Assembly (NCBI GenBank): GCA_910589025.1
Contig: CAJURM010000003.1
Coordinates: 62,001-126,000, forward strand
Direction of reading: 5' to 3'
Source of the DNA: an uncultured Odoribacter sp.
Lineage (GTDB): Bacteria > Bacteroidota > Bacteroidia > Bacteroidales > Marinifilaceae
Length of the DNA: 64,000 nucleotides
Both the position numbers and the translations under genes were made by a program. Below are positions 26,361-34,976 of this stretch, piece by piece (positions within the stretch are counted from its first letter, which is position 1; every line of letters begins with the position of its first letter). Under the pieces are notes generated by a model. It was not told the origin of the DNA and made no database searches. It was given only the letters and a program-made list of their open reading frames with translations.

Positions 26361-27779
26361 ATGAGCGGATTTTTTGGTTGCGTGTCCCGCAAAGAGTGTG
26401 TTGCCGATGTATTTTACGGTACGGACTATCATTCCCATCTGGGAACGAAAAAGGCGGGGATGGCTTTTTTTAACGGAGAGGACTTTGTGCGTTCCATCCA
26501 TAGTATTGAGAGTGCTTATTTCAGAAATAAATTTGAGCCGGAGTTGGAGAGATTCCGGGAATCTTATTTAGGTATCGGGGTAATCAGCGACATGGAGTCA
26601 CAACCGATTACGGTGACTTCCCATTTGGGGCGTTTTGCTGTGGTGACGGTGGGGCGTATTGATAACCTTGATGACATTGTGGCGGGATTGCTGAAAGAAA
26701 AAATCCACTTTGCAGAGTTATCCGGTTCGACCATCAATCCGACGGAGGTGGTAAGCATATTGATTAATAAGGGGGAGACCTTTAAGGAGGGAATCGAAAA
26801 CGTGTATAAGAAAGTAAAAGGGTCGTGTTCCTTCCTGATCCTGACGGACAGTTGTATTTATGCTGCCCGGGACAAATTCGGGCGGACTCCTGTGATTATG
26901 GGGAAAAATGAATTCGGTTATGTGGTGGCGAGTGAGAGTTCTTCATTTACAAATTTGGGGTATAATATTGTCCGTGACTTAGGTCCCGGAGAGGCCGTGC
27001 GTGTATCCAAGGACGGTTTTACGACCATTATCGCCCCCGGTTGCCGCAAACAGATTTGTTCTTTCTTGTGGGTGTACTACGGTTATCCTTCGGCATATTA
27101 CGAAGGCATCAATGTGGAGGATGCGCGTTACCGTTGCGGGGCCGCTATGGCGAAACGCGACAAGCTGAAAGCGGATTTTGCTGCGGGGATTCCGGATTCC
27201 GGCGTCGGACATGCCATCGGCTATTCAAACGAGAAAGGAATTCCCTACAAACGTCCGTTTGTGAAATACACACCGACGTGGCCGCGTAGCTTCATGCCTC
27301 AGAATCAGAGTATGCGCGACCTGGTGGCTAAGATGAAACTGTTGCCCAACGAGGCTTTTACCCGGAATTCTAAAATCGTATTTCTGGACGATTCCATTGT
27401 CCGGGGGACGCAGTTGAAAGACAATGTGGTGAAACTGAGGGAGTGCGGGGTTAAAGAAGTGCATATCCGCATTGCTTGTCCTCCGTTGATTTATCCTTGT
27501 TGTTTTCTCAACTTCTCAACCTCCCGTTCTACGTTTGATTTGTTTGCCCGCCGGGTTATCCGGGATTTGGAAGGGACATCCGAACTGACGGAGGAGATTT
27601 TGAAGCCTTATACCGATCCCGACTCCCCCAAATACAAAGAAATGGTGAAAGTGATGTGCCAGCACCTGCAATTGGATTCCCTCCAGTTCCAGCGCCTGGA
27701 TGACTTGGTAGCGGCTATCGGCTTGCCTAAAGAACAATTGTGCACACATTGCTGGGATAACTCCAGCTATATGGAATAA
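26361..27779 (+). CDS. Amidophosphoribosyltransferase homologue lacking the N-terminal catalytic Cys
   Basis: The 472-residue protein has the two-domain PurF layout: an N-terminal class II glutamine amidotransferase domain and a C-terminal phosphoribosyltransferase domain with the PRPP loop FLDDSIVRGTQL. It begins MSGFFGCVSRKEC, so the nucleophile Cys2 of PurF (as in MCGI) is Ser2. Cysteines that in Bacillus PurF ligate a 4Fe-4S cluster have likely counterparts (YPCCF and the C-terminal CTHC). The ATG at 26361 is used because it lies at the GFFG strand and follows the promoter; longer frames add 50 unrelated residues. It may be a true PurF using ammonia or a Ser nucleophile, or a divergent paralogue. 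A terminator follows. Confidence 0.85.
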   Translation: MSGFFGCVSRKECVADVFYGTDYHSHLGTKKAGMAFFNGEDFVRSIHSIESAYFRNKFEPELERFRESYLGIGVISDMESQPITVTSHLGRFAVVTVGRIDNLDDIVAGLLKEKIHFAELSGSTINPTEVVSILINKGETFKEGIENVYKKVKGSCSFLILTDSCIYAARDKFGRTPVIMGKNEFGYVVASESSSFTNLGYNIVRDLGPGEAVRVSKDGFTTIIAPGCRKQICSFLWVYYGYPSAYYEGINVEDARYRCGAAMAKRDKLKADFAAGIPDSGVGHAIGYSNEKGIPYKRPFVKYTPTWPRSFMPQNQSMRDLVAKMKLLPNEAFTRNSKIVFLDDSIVRGTQLKDNVVKLRECGVKEVHIRIACPPLIYPCCFLNFSTSRSTFDLFARRVIRDLEGTSELTEEILKPYTDPDSPKYKEMVKVMCQHLQLDSLQFQRLDDLVAAIGLPKEQLCTHCWDNSSYME

Positions 27780-27795
27780 TACTTTTCGTTTACGG

Positions 27796-27829
27796 AAACC
27801 CCCTGTTCGTTATTCGGACAGGGGGTTTT
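27796..27829 (+). terminator. Rho-independent terminator after the PurF-like gene
   Basis: AAACCCCCTGT (27796-27806) pairs with ACAGGGGGTTT (27818-27828) over 11 bp with an 11-base loop; a short T stretch is included in the 3' arm. Confidence 0.85.
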
Positions 27830-27952
27830 GCACAATATAATTTCCCTTTTCTTTTCTTCGGTTAATTTTGTTTTTCGGTAATAATTTCATGTTTTGTTAA
27901 GTTGTTGCGGTGTGCTCCCAACGACATCGTCAAACTTTAAAATAAATGAAAG

Positions 27953-28411
27953 ATGGGAACAACCGAAAAAAAAGAAAAAAGAGATGAGAAGACGGATAAA
28001 CCGGAAACAGGGGGTGAAATCGTAGCATTTGAAGAACTGGAAGCGTTGAAAAGAGCCGGGTTGCCTCCCGGCTACGTTACCGACGGATTCTTTGTTAAAG
28101 CGTGGAATAACGATTTTAAGGTCAAAATCCGGTATGCGGATATTGTTTGGATAGAAGCCATGAACAATTACAGCCATGTCCATTTGAGGGACAGCCGTTA
28201 TATCACGCTTGCTTATAATCTGGGAAAACTGGAGGCGTTCTTGCCTGTGCGTTATTTTGCCCGGATTAACCGCTCCGAAATCATCAATATTCATTGTGTG
28301 GACAAGTACTGCGGTAACTCTCTTCACATCGGCAGCCACCTGTTTCTGGTAAGTGAAAGTTTTCGTAAGTATACCTTTTCCTGTTTTAATGAATTGGTCA
28401 AAAAAGTGTGA
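27953..28411 (+). CDS. LytTR DNA-binding protein without receiver domain
   Basis: The 152-residue protein carries a LytTR DNA-binding domain in its last about 95 residues: IRYADIVWIEAMNNYSHVHL, then LGKLEAFLP, FARINRSEIIN and a final strand. The first about 50 residues are charged and contain no receiver domain or membrane segment. Such stand-alone LytTR proteins act as local regulators. It is followed after 140 bp by the DUF2589 gene set on the same strand, which it probably controls (inference). Confidence 0.85.
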   Translation: MGTTEKKEKRDEKTDKPETGGEIVAFEELEALKRAGLPPGYVTDGFFVKAWNNDFKVKIRYADIVWIEAMNNYSHVHLRDSRYITLAYNLGKLEAFLPVRYFARINRSEIINIHCVDKYCGNSLHIGSHLFLVSESFRKYTFSCFNELVKKV

Positions 28412-28551
28412 CGGAGGGACTGGCCTTTCGGAACAGTCGTTTGGTTGTTGCAAAAAGGGGGTTCACACAAATAATTGGTTCGGGAGGGGGGAAAGATTCA
28501 TTTTTGTCCTGTAATCTTACCGATAAGACAGTGTTAACTTTAAAATGAAAA

Positions 28552-29370
28552 ATGATGGCAATAAGTAATGCTCCGTCGCAAGTGGCAACCAGCGCGTTGC
28601 AGGCGATACCTTTTAGTTCGATGATTGGCGGGCCGTTGAAGGCTTGTATTGAGGCGCAGGCTATGGCGGCGAAAACCACATGGGATTTTATTCAGGAAGT
28701 GGGTCTGAACGTGGACCCTCAGACAGGCGAAAAAAGCGCCGTAAACGTGGCGTTTTCTTTCCTGCAAAACGGGCGCATGGTGCAGTTGAATGTGCCTTTG
28801 CTCACGATAGTCCCCATTCCGTATATCGCGATACACAGTATTGATATTAATTTTAAGGCCAGTATTTCGGCTTCTTCCTCCAGTGTGAGCGAGCAGACGG
28901 AAAGCACCTCAATGGGCGGCAGCGCCGATATTTCCACCGGAGTGAAAATCGGCCCCTTTCACATGGATGCGAAACTGAATGCCAACTACTCTTCAAAGAA
29001 AGACTCCAAAGCGACCGAAGAATCCAAATATAGCGTGGAATATACGATGGATATTGCGGTGAAAGCGGGACAGGACAGCATGCCTGCGGGATTGGCGAAG
29101 GTGCTGGAACTGTTGGGAAATTCGCTCGATGTATCCGACCCGAAAGGAACGCTGGAACTGAACGCCTCCGAATTAAAGGTGGGTGAAAAACTGATTGTCA
29201 CCTACAAAAACAGTGATGGATTGTTTGCCCCGGAAGCGATTACGTGTGAGGAAAATAAATTGGCACTGGCGGTGGAAGGAGACTATGCCGCCGTCGTGGT
29301 GGAGACTCCCGGAACTTATCAAATCAAAGCGGGAGAGCGGACTGTCCGTGTGGAAGTGGTAAACGAATAA
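28552..29370 (+). CDS. DUF2589 domain protein (long form)
   Basis: The 272-residue protein matches the DUF2589 pattern: an N-terminal helical part with GGPLKACIEAQAMAAKTTWDF, VGLNVDP, the strand-rich PLLTIVPIPYIAIHSIDINF, and MPAGLAKVLELLG. About 80 extra residues at the C-terminus (from about 195) look like an Ig-like beta domain (AVVVETPGTYQIKAGERTV). There is no signal peptide. It opens a run of four to five closely spaced genes and has a shorter paralogue three genes later. The family is unassigned. Confidence 0.8.
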   Translation: MMAISNAPSQVATSALQAIPFSSMIGGPLKACIEAQAMAAKTTWDFIQEVGLNVDPQTGEKSAVNVAFSFLQNGRMVQLNVPLLTIVPIPYIAIHSIDINFKASISASSSSVSEQTESTSMGGSADISTGVKIGPFHMDAKLNANYSSKKDSKATEESKYSVEYTMDIAVKAGQDSMPAGLAKVLELLGNSLDVSDPKGTLELNASELKVGEKLIVTYKNSDGLFAPEAITCEENKLALAVEGDYAAVVVETPGTYQIKAGERTVRVEVVNE

Positions 29371-29375
29371 ACTTT

Positions 29376-30188
29376 ATGGCACAATTAAGCTCTGTTATAG
29401 GCTCCATCCTGCGCGACATTATTGCCGCGCAGCATGAAGCCAACCTGTATTCCCTCTCATTGAGCGAATCCTACGGGAAGGATGGAAAGACCAAAGATTT
29501 TCAATTGCCCAATATCGTAATCAGTGATATGGAACTGGAACTGAAATACGGAGTCGTCAGTGCTTCCGAAAATCAGGAGCAGCAGAACATCCGTTACTCG
29601 AAGTTCCGGCAATTTATCAAAGAACTTTGTTATGAAGCGTCTGAAACCGCTATTGCAAATGTGGTCTCTTCCGTTCTTATTTCACCCATCCGCAGGAGTG
29701 AGGACGATAAACGCTTTTTTTACCGTCTCAGGCAGGAAGAGGCGTTGAATAAGAAATTCCATACATTTCTGATGCGTAATATGCGCAAGGCTTTTGATAA
29801 CAACCTCTACGAATCTTTAGAGACTGCTACGGGATATGTGCAGACCGGAGTGGTGGTTTCCAGACTGATGGATGTGGTGCGGAAAAAATTTCTGTACAAT
29901 ACGGATTTGGATAATCTGTTTGACGGGATCGACGGTAAGGCGTTGAGGGAAACTGCCGATACCACGGCGGAAAACGCTTTGACCGTCTTGGTGGAAAAAC
30001 TTTCGGCGGGGCTCTCTTTTAAACGGGTGAAATCTTTTCCGCAGCTGGATGTTGCGGTGACGGCGGAGGAACTGGAAAAAATGTCCGGCAAGGCCATCCA
30101 CTCCTTTAAATTGAAATTCAGTCCGTCGGTGTGCTCGGTGACTTCCTTGGAAGAGGAGGACGAATGGGGCGATTTTGTGATGGACTAA
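29376..30188 (+). CDS. Uncharacterised protein of the DUF2589 cassette
   Basis: I do not recognise this 270-residue protein. It starts MAQLSSVIGSILRDIIAAQHEANLYS, an amphipathic helix resembling partners of DUF2589 proteins, and contains LPNIVISDMELELKYG followed by a mostly helical charged middle and a C-terminal KLKFSPSVCSVTS strand. No membrane segment or signal is seen. It lies 5 bp after the long DUF2589 gene and 15 bp before the second one, so it is co-transcribed with both and may be part of one complex. Confidence 0.7.
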   Translation: MAQLSSVIGSILRDIIAAQHEANLYSLSLSESYGKDGKTKDFQLPNIVISDMELELKYGVVSASENQEQQNIRYSKFRQFIKELCYEASETAIANVVSSVLISPIRRSEDDKRFFYRLRQEEALNKKFHTFLMRNMRKAFDNNLYESLETATGYVQTGVVVSRLMDVVRKKFLYNTDLDNLFDGIDGKALRETADTTAENALTVLVEKLSAGLSFKRVKSFPQLDVAVTAEELEKMSGKAIHSFKLKFSPSVCSVTSLEEEDEWGDFVMD

Positions 30189-30203
30189 ATAAAAAAAGAG
30201 GTT

Positions 30204-30836
30204 ATGGAAGAAAAAAAGGTAAAGAAAACCAGCAGTCAGGTCATGGAGTTGCAACAACTCATCGCCGGCCCCTTGATTGCAACCATTGAAGCGGACGCAC
30301 TTTCTGCACAGAAGTATCTGGACTGCCTGATGCGGATCGCTTTTGATTCCTATAATCCGGAAACGGGAATTAACGGCAAACTGCGGATGCTAACATTTAC
30401 TTATCACGAGCGGAATGGTGGAGAAAGCGGCAAGCGGAGTGTCAGTATCCCTCTGCTGACCTTGCTCCCGTTGCCTTTGCTCCAGATACATGAGGCGGAT
30501 TTTGATTTTGATATAAAAATACTCGATGCCCTATCTGAGAATGTGGAGGAGAAATTCTCCGCGGAAGCTGCCCACCGTCTGCCCAACCGTCCGGCGTCCG
30601 CTAATTTTAAAATGCGGGCTTCTTTGGCCCCTCAGCAGGGAGAGCGGAAGCAGACGGGAGAGTTGCAACAAAGTTTGTCTGCCAATATGAAGGTAAAAGT
30701 GAAGATGCGGCAGGCGGATATGCCCGCCGGGTTGTCCAATCTTTTGCATTTGACAGCTGCCAACATGCAAGTGGAAGACCTGGAGGCGGAAGAAATGCCC
30801 CGTAAGGAAATGACGAAAGGAGGTGACCATGAGTGA
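30204..30836 (+). CDS. DUF2589 domain protein (short form)
   Basis: The 210-residue protein is a paralogue of the 28552-29370 product: shared pattern in LIAGPLIATIEADALSAQKYL, VSIPLLTLLPLPLLQIHEADFDFD and QADMPAGLSNLLHLTA. It lacks the C-terminal Ig-like extension of the long form. Two DUF2589 proteins flanking a third protein suggest a heteromeric assembly (inference). Its end overlaps the start of the zinc-ribbon gene by 8 bp. Confidence 0.78.
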   Translation: MEEKKVKKTSSQVMELQQLIAGPLIATIEADALSAQKYLDCLMRIAFDSYNPETGINGKLRMLTFTYHERNGGESGKRSVSIPLLTLLPLPLLQIHEADFDFDIKILDALSENVEEKFSAEAAHRLPNRPASANFKMRASLAPQQGERKQTGELQQSLSANMKVKVKMRQADMPAGLSNLLHLTAANMQVEDLEAEEMPRKEMTKGGDHE

Positions 30837-31095
30837 AACAAATTCCGGAAATCTGCAGCAGGAACGGAAGTCAGGGATGAACTGCCCGCAGTGCGGTGCG
30901 TTTATTGAAATATCCATGTTCCAGTTGATTATGACAAATGCTTTGGTATGTCCTGCTTGTCGCCTGCGGCTTAACATTGACCGCGGAAGATCGCAGCGGG
31001 CCATTGCCGCCTTGCGGAAGTTGCAGGCTGCACAGGATAATCTGGAAAGCACAACGAAATCCGACGGCTCACAGAGGCCGGGTATGGGAAAATAA
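30829..31095 (+). CDS. Small zinc-ribbon protein
   Basis: The 88-residue protein has two CxxC pairs (CPQCG and CPACR) that should bind zinc, followed by a short charged helical tail. A rare strong Shine-Dalgarno sequence, AAGGAGGTGA, precedes the ATG at 30829 and decides this start over the GTG at 30823. The gene overlaps the end of the short DUF2589 gene, so it is translationally coupled. Zinc ribbons in such operons commonly mediate protein contacts; no function is known here. Confidence 0.8.
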   Translation: MSETNSGNLQQERKSGMNCPQCGAFIEISMFQLIMTNALVCPACRLRLNIDRGRSQRAIAALRKLQAAQDNLESTTKSDGSQRPGMGK

Positions 31096-31219
31096 AAGGC
31101 GTTGCAAAGTCAAAAATTAAAAAGCGATGCTATATCGTTTCTATCGGTAAGTTTACAAAAAGAAAAGAGCGGCGGAACCGAAAAGCCGAAGAAAGAGTAG
31201 GAATTAAATATTAAATGTG

Positions 31220-31765
31220 ATGAAAATATTCTATTTGAGTGACAAAAACGTGTATGAACCAAAAGAGATTCCTGAAAAGGAGATTGCGCCAAAAGCCTTG
31301 CCTTCGGGAAAATTGGGGGGCTATTTCCGCCATCACTTTTTGCTTGAAGTGGAGGAAAAAGTCTTTATGCTGAAAGACATGATTGCCTTGGCCAAAGTAT
31401 TCAATACCGAATTTGCCGCATACACCCAGGATGGTAAACTGTACATTAAGAAGGGGGAGGCTCCCGACTTGGATGCCGGGATTGCCGGATATGTCAAGAT
31501 CCCCGCTACGGCAACGATGTTGGTGCATGTGCATCCGGCGTTTAAATCCTACCGGGCTCATTTGAGTATGGATTTGGCGGTTCCGACCCCCGATACGGAG
31601 GCTATTGTGGATTATGAGTTTACGATTATCGCCTATCGGAACGGAGAAGTTTTCAATGCGAAAAATCCCGATGGCTCCTATATCTCTCTTTCGGCGGGGG
31701 ACCCGCATTGGCCCCCGTTTCTTTCTCATACATCCAATTACAATGTAGAAGTGGATATTAGGTAA
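31220..31765 (+). CDS. Uncharacterised protein with JAMM-like HxH motif
   Basis: The 181-residue protein is not recognised as a named family. LVHVHPAFKSYRAHLSMD contains HVH (H103, H105), then S116 and D118, and an upstream E64 (NTEFAAY). This resembles the E ... HxH ... S ... D zinc site of JAMM/MPN proteases, but the spacing (ten residues between HxH and S, then one residue before D) differs from the usual seven and two. It lies 124 bp after the zinc-ribbon gene and is the last gene of the cassette. ATG at 31220 is used rather than GTG at 31217. Confidence 0.5.
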   Translation: MKIFYLSDKNVYEPKEIPEKEIAPKALPSGKLGGYFRHHFLLEVEEKVFMLKDMIALAKVFNTEFAAYTQDGKLYIKKGEAPDLDAGIAGYVKIPATATMLVHVHPAFKSYRAHLSMDLAVPTPDTEAIVDYEFTIIAYRNGEVFNAKNPDGSYISLSAGDPHWPPFLSHTSNYNVEVDIR

Positions 31766-31816
31766 TTGCATTTTTTTGTCCTACTTTTATGCCTCGTTTG
31801 TTAAATAAAGTATAAT

Positions 31817-34800
31817 ATGATGAGAAAATGGTTTGTTGTGCTGTGTATGTCGCTTGCCGTGACAACGTTTGCACAAAAAAAAGAGTGGCTGGATCCTGCT
31901 GTTAACCAGATAAACAGGGCACCTGCCAGGACTGCTTATTTTGCTTATCCCTGTGAGAAATGCGCCAGGGAGGGGATAAAAGTGGAGGCAGCCAATTTTA
32001 TGTCGCTCAACGGGCTTTGGAAATTCAATTGGGTGAAGGATCAGACCGAAAGGCCGGTGAATTTTTACAAAACCGACTTTGAGGACCGCCATTGGGTGGA
32101 TTTCCCGGTGCCTGCCCTGTGGGAGTTGAACGGCTACGGGGATGCTATCTATAAAAATGTGGGTTATGCCTGGGCGAACCAGTTTGCGCCCAATCCCCCC
32201 TTGGTGGAGGCAAAAAACAACTATGTCGGTTCTTACCGCCGGACGGTGGACATCCCGGCTGACTGGAAAGGACAAGAAGTTTATCTGCACGTCGGTTCCG
32301 CTACCTCCAATTTATATGTATGGGTGAACGGGCTGTTTGTCGGATACAGCGAAGACAGCAAAATGGCTGCCGAGTTCAATATCACGAAATACATCAAGCC
32401 GGGCAAAAACTTGATAGCCATGCAGATATACCGCTGGTGTGACGGGAGCTATCTGGAAGACCAGGATTTCTGGCGGTTGTCGGGCATAGGCAGGGACGTT
32501 TATTTGTATGCCCGCAATCCCTTGCATATCGAAGATTTGTTTGTCATTCCCGACCTGGATGCAGCTTATCAAAACGGAAGCCTGGATGTGACGGCTAAAC
32601 TGAGTAAGCCGGCAGCGGCAACCGTGGAGTTTGCTTTGTGTGAACGGCAGGGACGGGAAATTGCCCGGACGGCAGTTAAACCCGACGGAAAGGGAAATAT
32701 CCATGCTGTCCTTGCTGTGGAAAATCCGGCGAAATGGAGTGCTGAAGAACCGAATCTGTATGAATTGCTGGTGCGCCTGAAAGACAGCAAAGGCAATATC
32801 GTGGAGGTGATCCCCCAGAAAGTGGGCTTCCGCAAAATAGAACAGAAAGACGGACAGATATGGGTAAACGGCAAAGCTGTCCTGTTCAAGGGGGCCGACC
32901 GTCATGAAATGGACCCGCTGACGGGCTATGTGGTGACCAAAGACCGGATGATAGAGGACATTCGTATCCTGAAAGAAAACAACCTCAATGCGGTACGTAC
33001 GTGCCACTATCCGGATGACCCCCTGTGGTATGAACTGTGCGACGAATACGGAATTTATTTGGTGTGTGAAGCCAACATCGAATCCCACGGCATGGGATAC
33101 GGAGAGAAAACACTCGCTAAAAATCCCGCTTTTGCCAAAGCCCACCTGGAACGCAACCAGCGGATGGTGGAAGTTTTCAAAAACCATCCCTCCATTATTT
33201 TCTGGTCGTTGGGAAATGAAGCCGGCGACGGTCCCAACTTCGAGGCGTGTTACAACTGGATAAAGAACCGCGACCACAGTCGTCCGGTGCAGTACGAAAG
33301 GGCTGGTACAGCGTCTCATACCGACGTGTATTGCCCGATGTACAGCACATTGGAGACGATGGAAAAATGGGCGGAAAATGACGACAAACGTCCGATGATT
33401 ATGTGTGAATATGCCCACGCGATGGGAAACTCCGAAGGCGGTTTCAAAGAATACTGGGATTTAATCCGCAAGTATCCGAAACTCCAGGGCGGTTTCATCT
33501 GGGACTATGTGGACCAGGGCTTCCGCGGATATACCGAAAAGGGAGAGATGATTTATACCTATGGCGGGGACTATGGCAAATACCTTGGTTCCGACAACAA
33601 TTTCAACTGCAACGGGTTGATTAGTCCCGACCGGGTACTCAATCCCCACATGTATGAAGTGAAAAAAGTATATCAGTCCGTCTGGACAACCCCGGTGGAT
33701 GTGAAAAACGGTAAAGTGAACGTTTACAATGAAAATTTCTTTACCGACCTCTCGGATTGCTACATGGAGTGGCAGGTGGTATGTGACGGAGAAACGGTGC
33801 TCCAGGGCGTGGTGAACGACCTGAATGTGCAGCCTCAGGAAACCCGTCCGGTGACACTGGGCTACCGGGAAGCGGACTTGCCTGTTGCTAAAGAAATATT
33901 GCTGAATGTGGCTTATAAACTCAGGAGAGCGAAACAGCTCCTGGAAGCCGGGCATGTGGTAGCCCAGGACCAGCTGCCGGTGAAATCCTATGGCGCGTTC
34001 AGTGCCGCCATTGCTGAGGGGGATAAGGAGGTGGAAGTGTATCAGGATTTGGCACACATCGAACTGAAAGCCGATGAAGTGGTAGCGATGTTCAATAAGG
34101 CGACGGGCTGGCTGGAAAGCATTTCCATGAACGGTCTGGAGCTGTTGAAAGACGGCTTTGCCTTGCGTCCCAACTTCTGGCGTGCTCCCACCGATAACGA
34201 CATGGGGGCAGGCATGCAATATTACTTTAAAGCCTGGAAGAACCCGGAAATGAAGAAGAAGAGTCTGGACGTGAAAAACAACGGAAAGAATGCTTTGGTA
34301 ACGGTTACATACGAACTGCCGGCTCTGTCGGCAGAACTGACGATGACGTATGAAATGAATGCTGCCGGCGAACTGAAAGTAGAGGAGAAAATGACCGTCG
34401 ATAAGAGCAAGGAAAAGATGCCGCACCTGTTCCGTTTCGGCATGCAATTCGTGATGCCCGGACAGTTTGACCGGATAGACTACTATGGAAGAGGTCCGGT
34501 GGAAAACTATGCCGACCGGAAATTTTCTCAACATATCGGTCGGTACAGACAGCTGGTGAAGGACCAGTATTATCCTTATATCCGTCCGCAGGAGTCCGGT
34601 ACGAAATCCGACATCCGCTGGTGGAAAGTGGTGGACATCGACGGACGGGGGCTGATGGTGCGTTCCGATGTGCCGTTCTATGCCTCGGCACTGAACTATG
34701 CGCAGGAAGATTTGGACGACGGCATGGCAAAAGAACAGCGCCATTCCGGCGAACTGAAACCCCGGGAATACACAACGGTGTCGCTTGACGGCCACCAGAT

Positions 34801-34909
34801 GGGCTTGGGATGCAAAGACAGCTGGGGTGCGTGGCCCTGGGAGCAGTACCGCCTGCCCTACGGCGACTACTCCTTCAACTTTGTTCTTATCCCTGTAAAA
34901 AAGCAATAA
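31817..34909 (+). CDS. GH2 beta-galactosidase, exported
   Basis: The 1,030-residue enzyme begins with a signal peptide (WFVVLCMSLAVTTFAQ) and shows the LacZ domain order: N-terminal sugar-binding jelly roll, Ig-like domain, TIM barrel, then a small beta-sandwich and the C-terminal Bgal_small_N domain. In the barrel the acid/base is E468 (GNEAGDG) and the nucleophile E531 (IMCEYAHAMGNSEGG), both present. It is probably periplasmic and acts on beta-galactosides from host or plant glycans. It stands alone between the DUF2589 cassette and the convergent cytochrome bd operon, with a strong terminator after it. Confidence 0.93.
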   Translation: MMRKWFVVLCMSLAVTTFAQKKEWLDPAVNQINRAPARTAYFAYPCEKCAREGIKVEAANFMSLNGLWKFNWVKDQTERPVNFYKTDFEDRHWVDFPVPALWELNGYGDAIYKNVGYAWANQFAPNPPLVEAKNNYVGSYRRTVDIPADWKGQEVYLHVGSATSNLYVWVNGLFVGYSEDSKMAAEFNITKYIKPGKNLIAMQIYRWCDGSYLEDQDFWRLSGIGRDVYLYARNPLHIEDLFVIPDLDAAYQNGSLDVTAKLSKPAAATVEFALCERQGREIARTAVKPDGKGNIHAVLAVENPAKWSAEEPNLYELLVRLKDSKGNIVEVIPQKVGFRKIEQKDGQIWVNGKAVLFKGADRHEMDPLTGYVVTKDRMIEDIRILKENNLNAVRTCHYPDDPLWYELCDEYGIYLVCEANIESHGMGYGEKTLAKNPAFAKAHLERNQRMVEVFKNHPSIIFWSLGNEAGDGPNFEACYNWIKNRDHSRPVQYERAGTASHTDVYCPMYSTLETMEKWAENDDKRPMIMCEYAHAMGNSEGGFKEYWDLIRKYPKLQGGFIWDYVDQGFRGYTEKGEMIYTYGGDYGKYLGSDNNFNCNGLISPDRVLNPHMYEVKKVYQSVWTTPVDVKNGKVNVYNENFFTDLSDCYMEWQVVCDGETVLQGVVNDLNVQPQETRPVTLGYREADLPVAKEILLNVAYKLRRAKQLLEAGHVVAQDQLPVKSYGAFSAAIAEGDKEVEVYQDLAHIELKADEVVAMFNKATGWLESISMNGLELLKDGFALRPNFWRAPTDNDMGAGMQYYFKAWKNPEMKKKSLDVKNNGKNALVTVTYELPALSAELTMTYEMNAAGELKVEEKMTVDKSKEKMPHLFRFGMQFVMPGQFDRIDYYGRGPVENYADRKFSQHIGRYRQLVKDQYYPYIRPQESGTKSDIRWWKVVDIDGRGLMVRSDVPFYASALNYAQEDLDDGMAKEQRHSGELKPREYTTVSLDGHQMGLGCKDSWGAWPWEQYRLPYGDYSFNFVLIPVKKQ

Positions 34910-34926
34910 AGTAGCGGTATAAAGAG

Positions 34927-34967
34927 AATCCCCGGACTGATAAATGAACAGTCCGGGGATTTTTTTG
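34927..34967 (+). terminator. Terminator between beta-galactosidase and cydB
   Basis: AATCCCCGGACTG (34927-34939) pairs perfectly with CAGTCCGGGGATT (34949-34961) over 13 bp, followed on the plus strand by a run of six or more T. The minus side after the stem is not T-rich, so it serves mainly the beta-galactosidase gene. Confidence 0.92.
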
Positions 34968-34976
34968 TGCTGTTTA

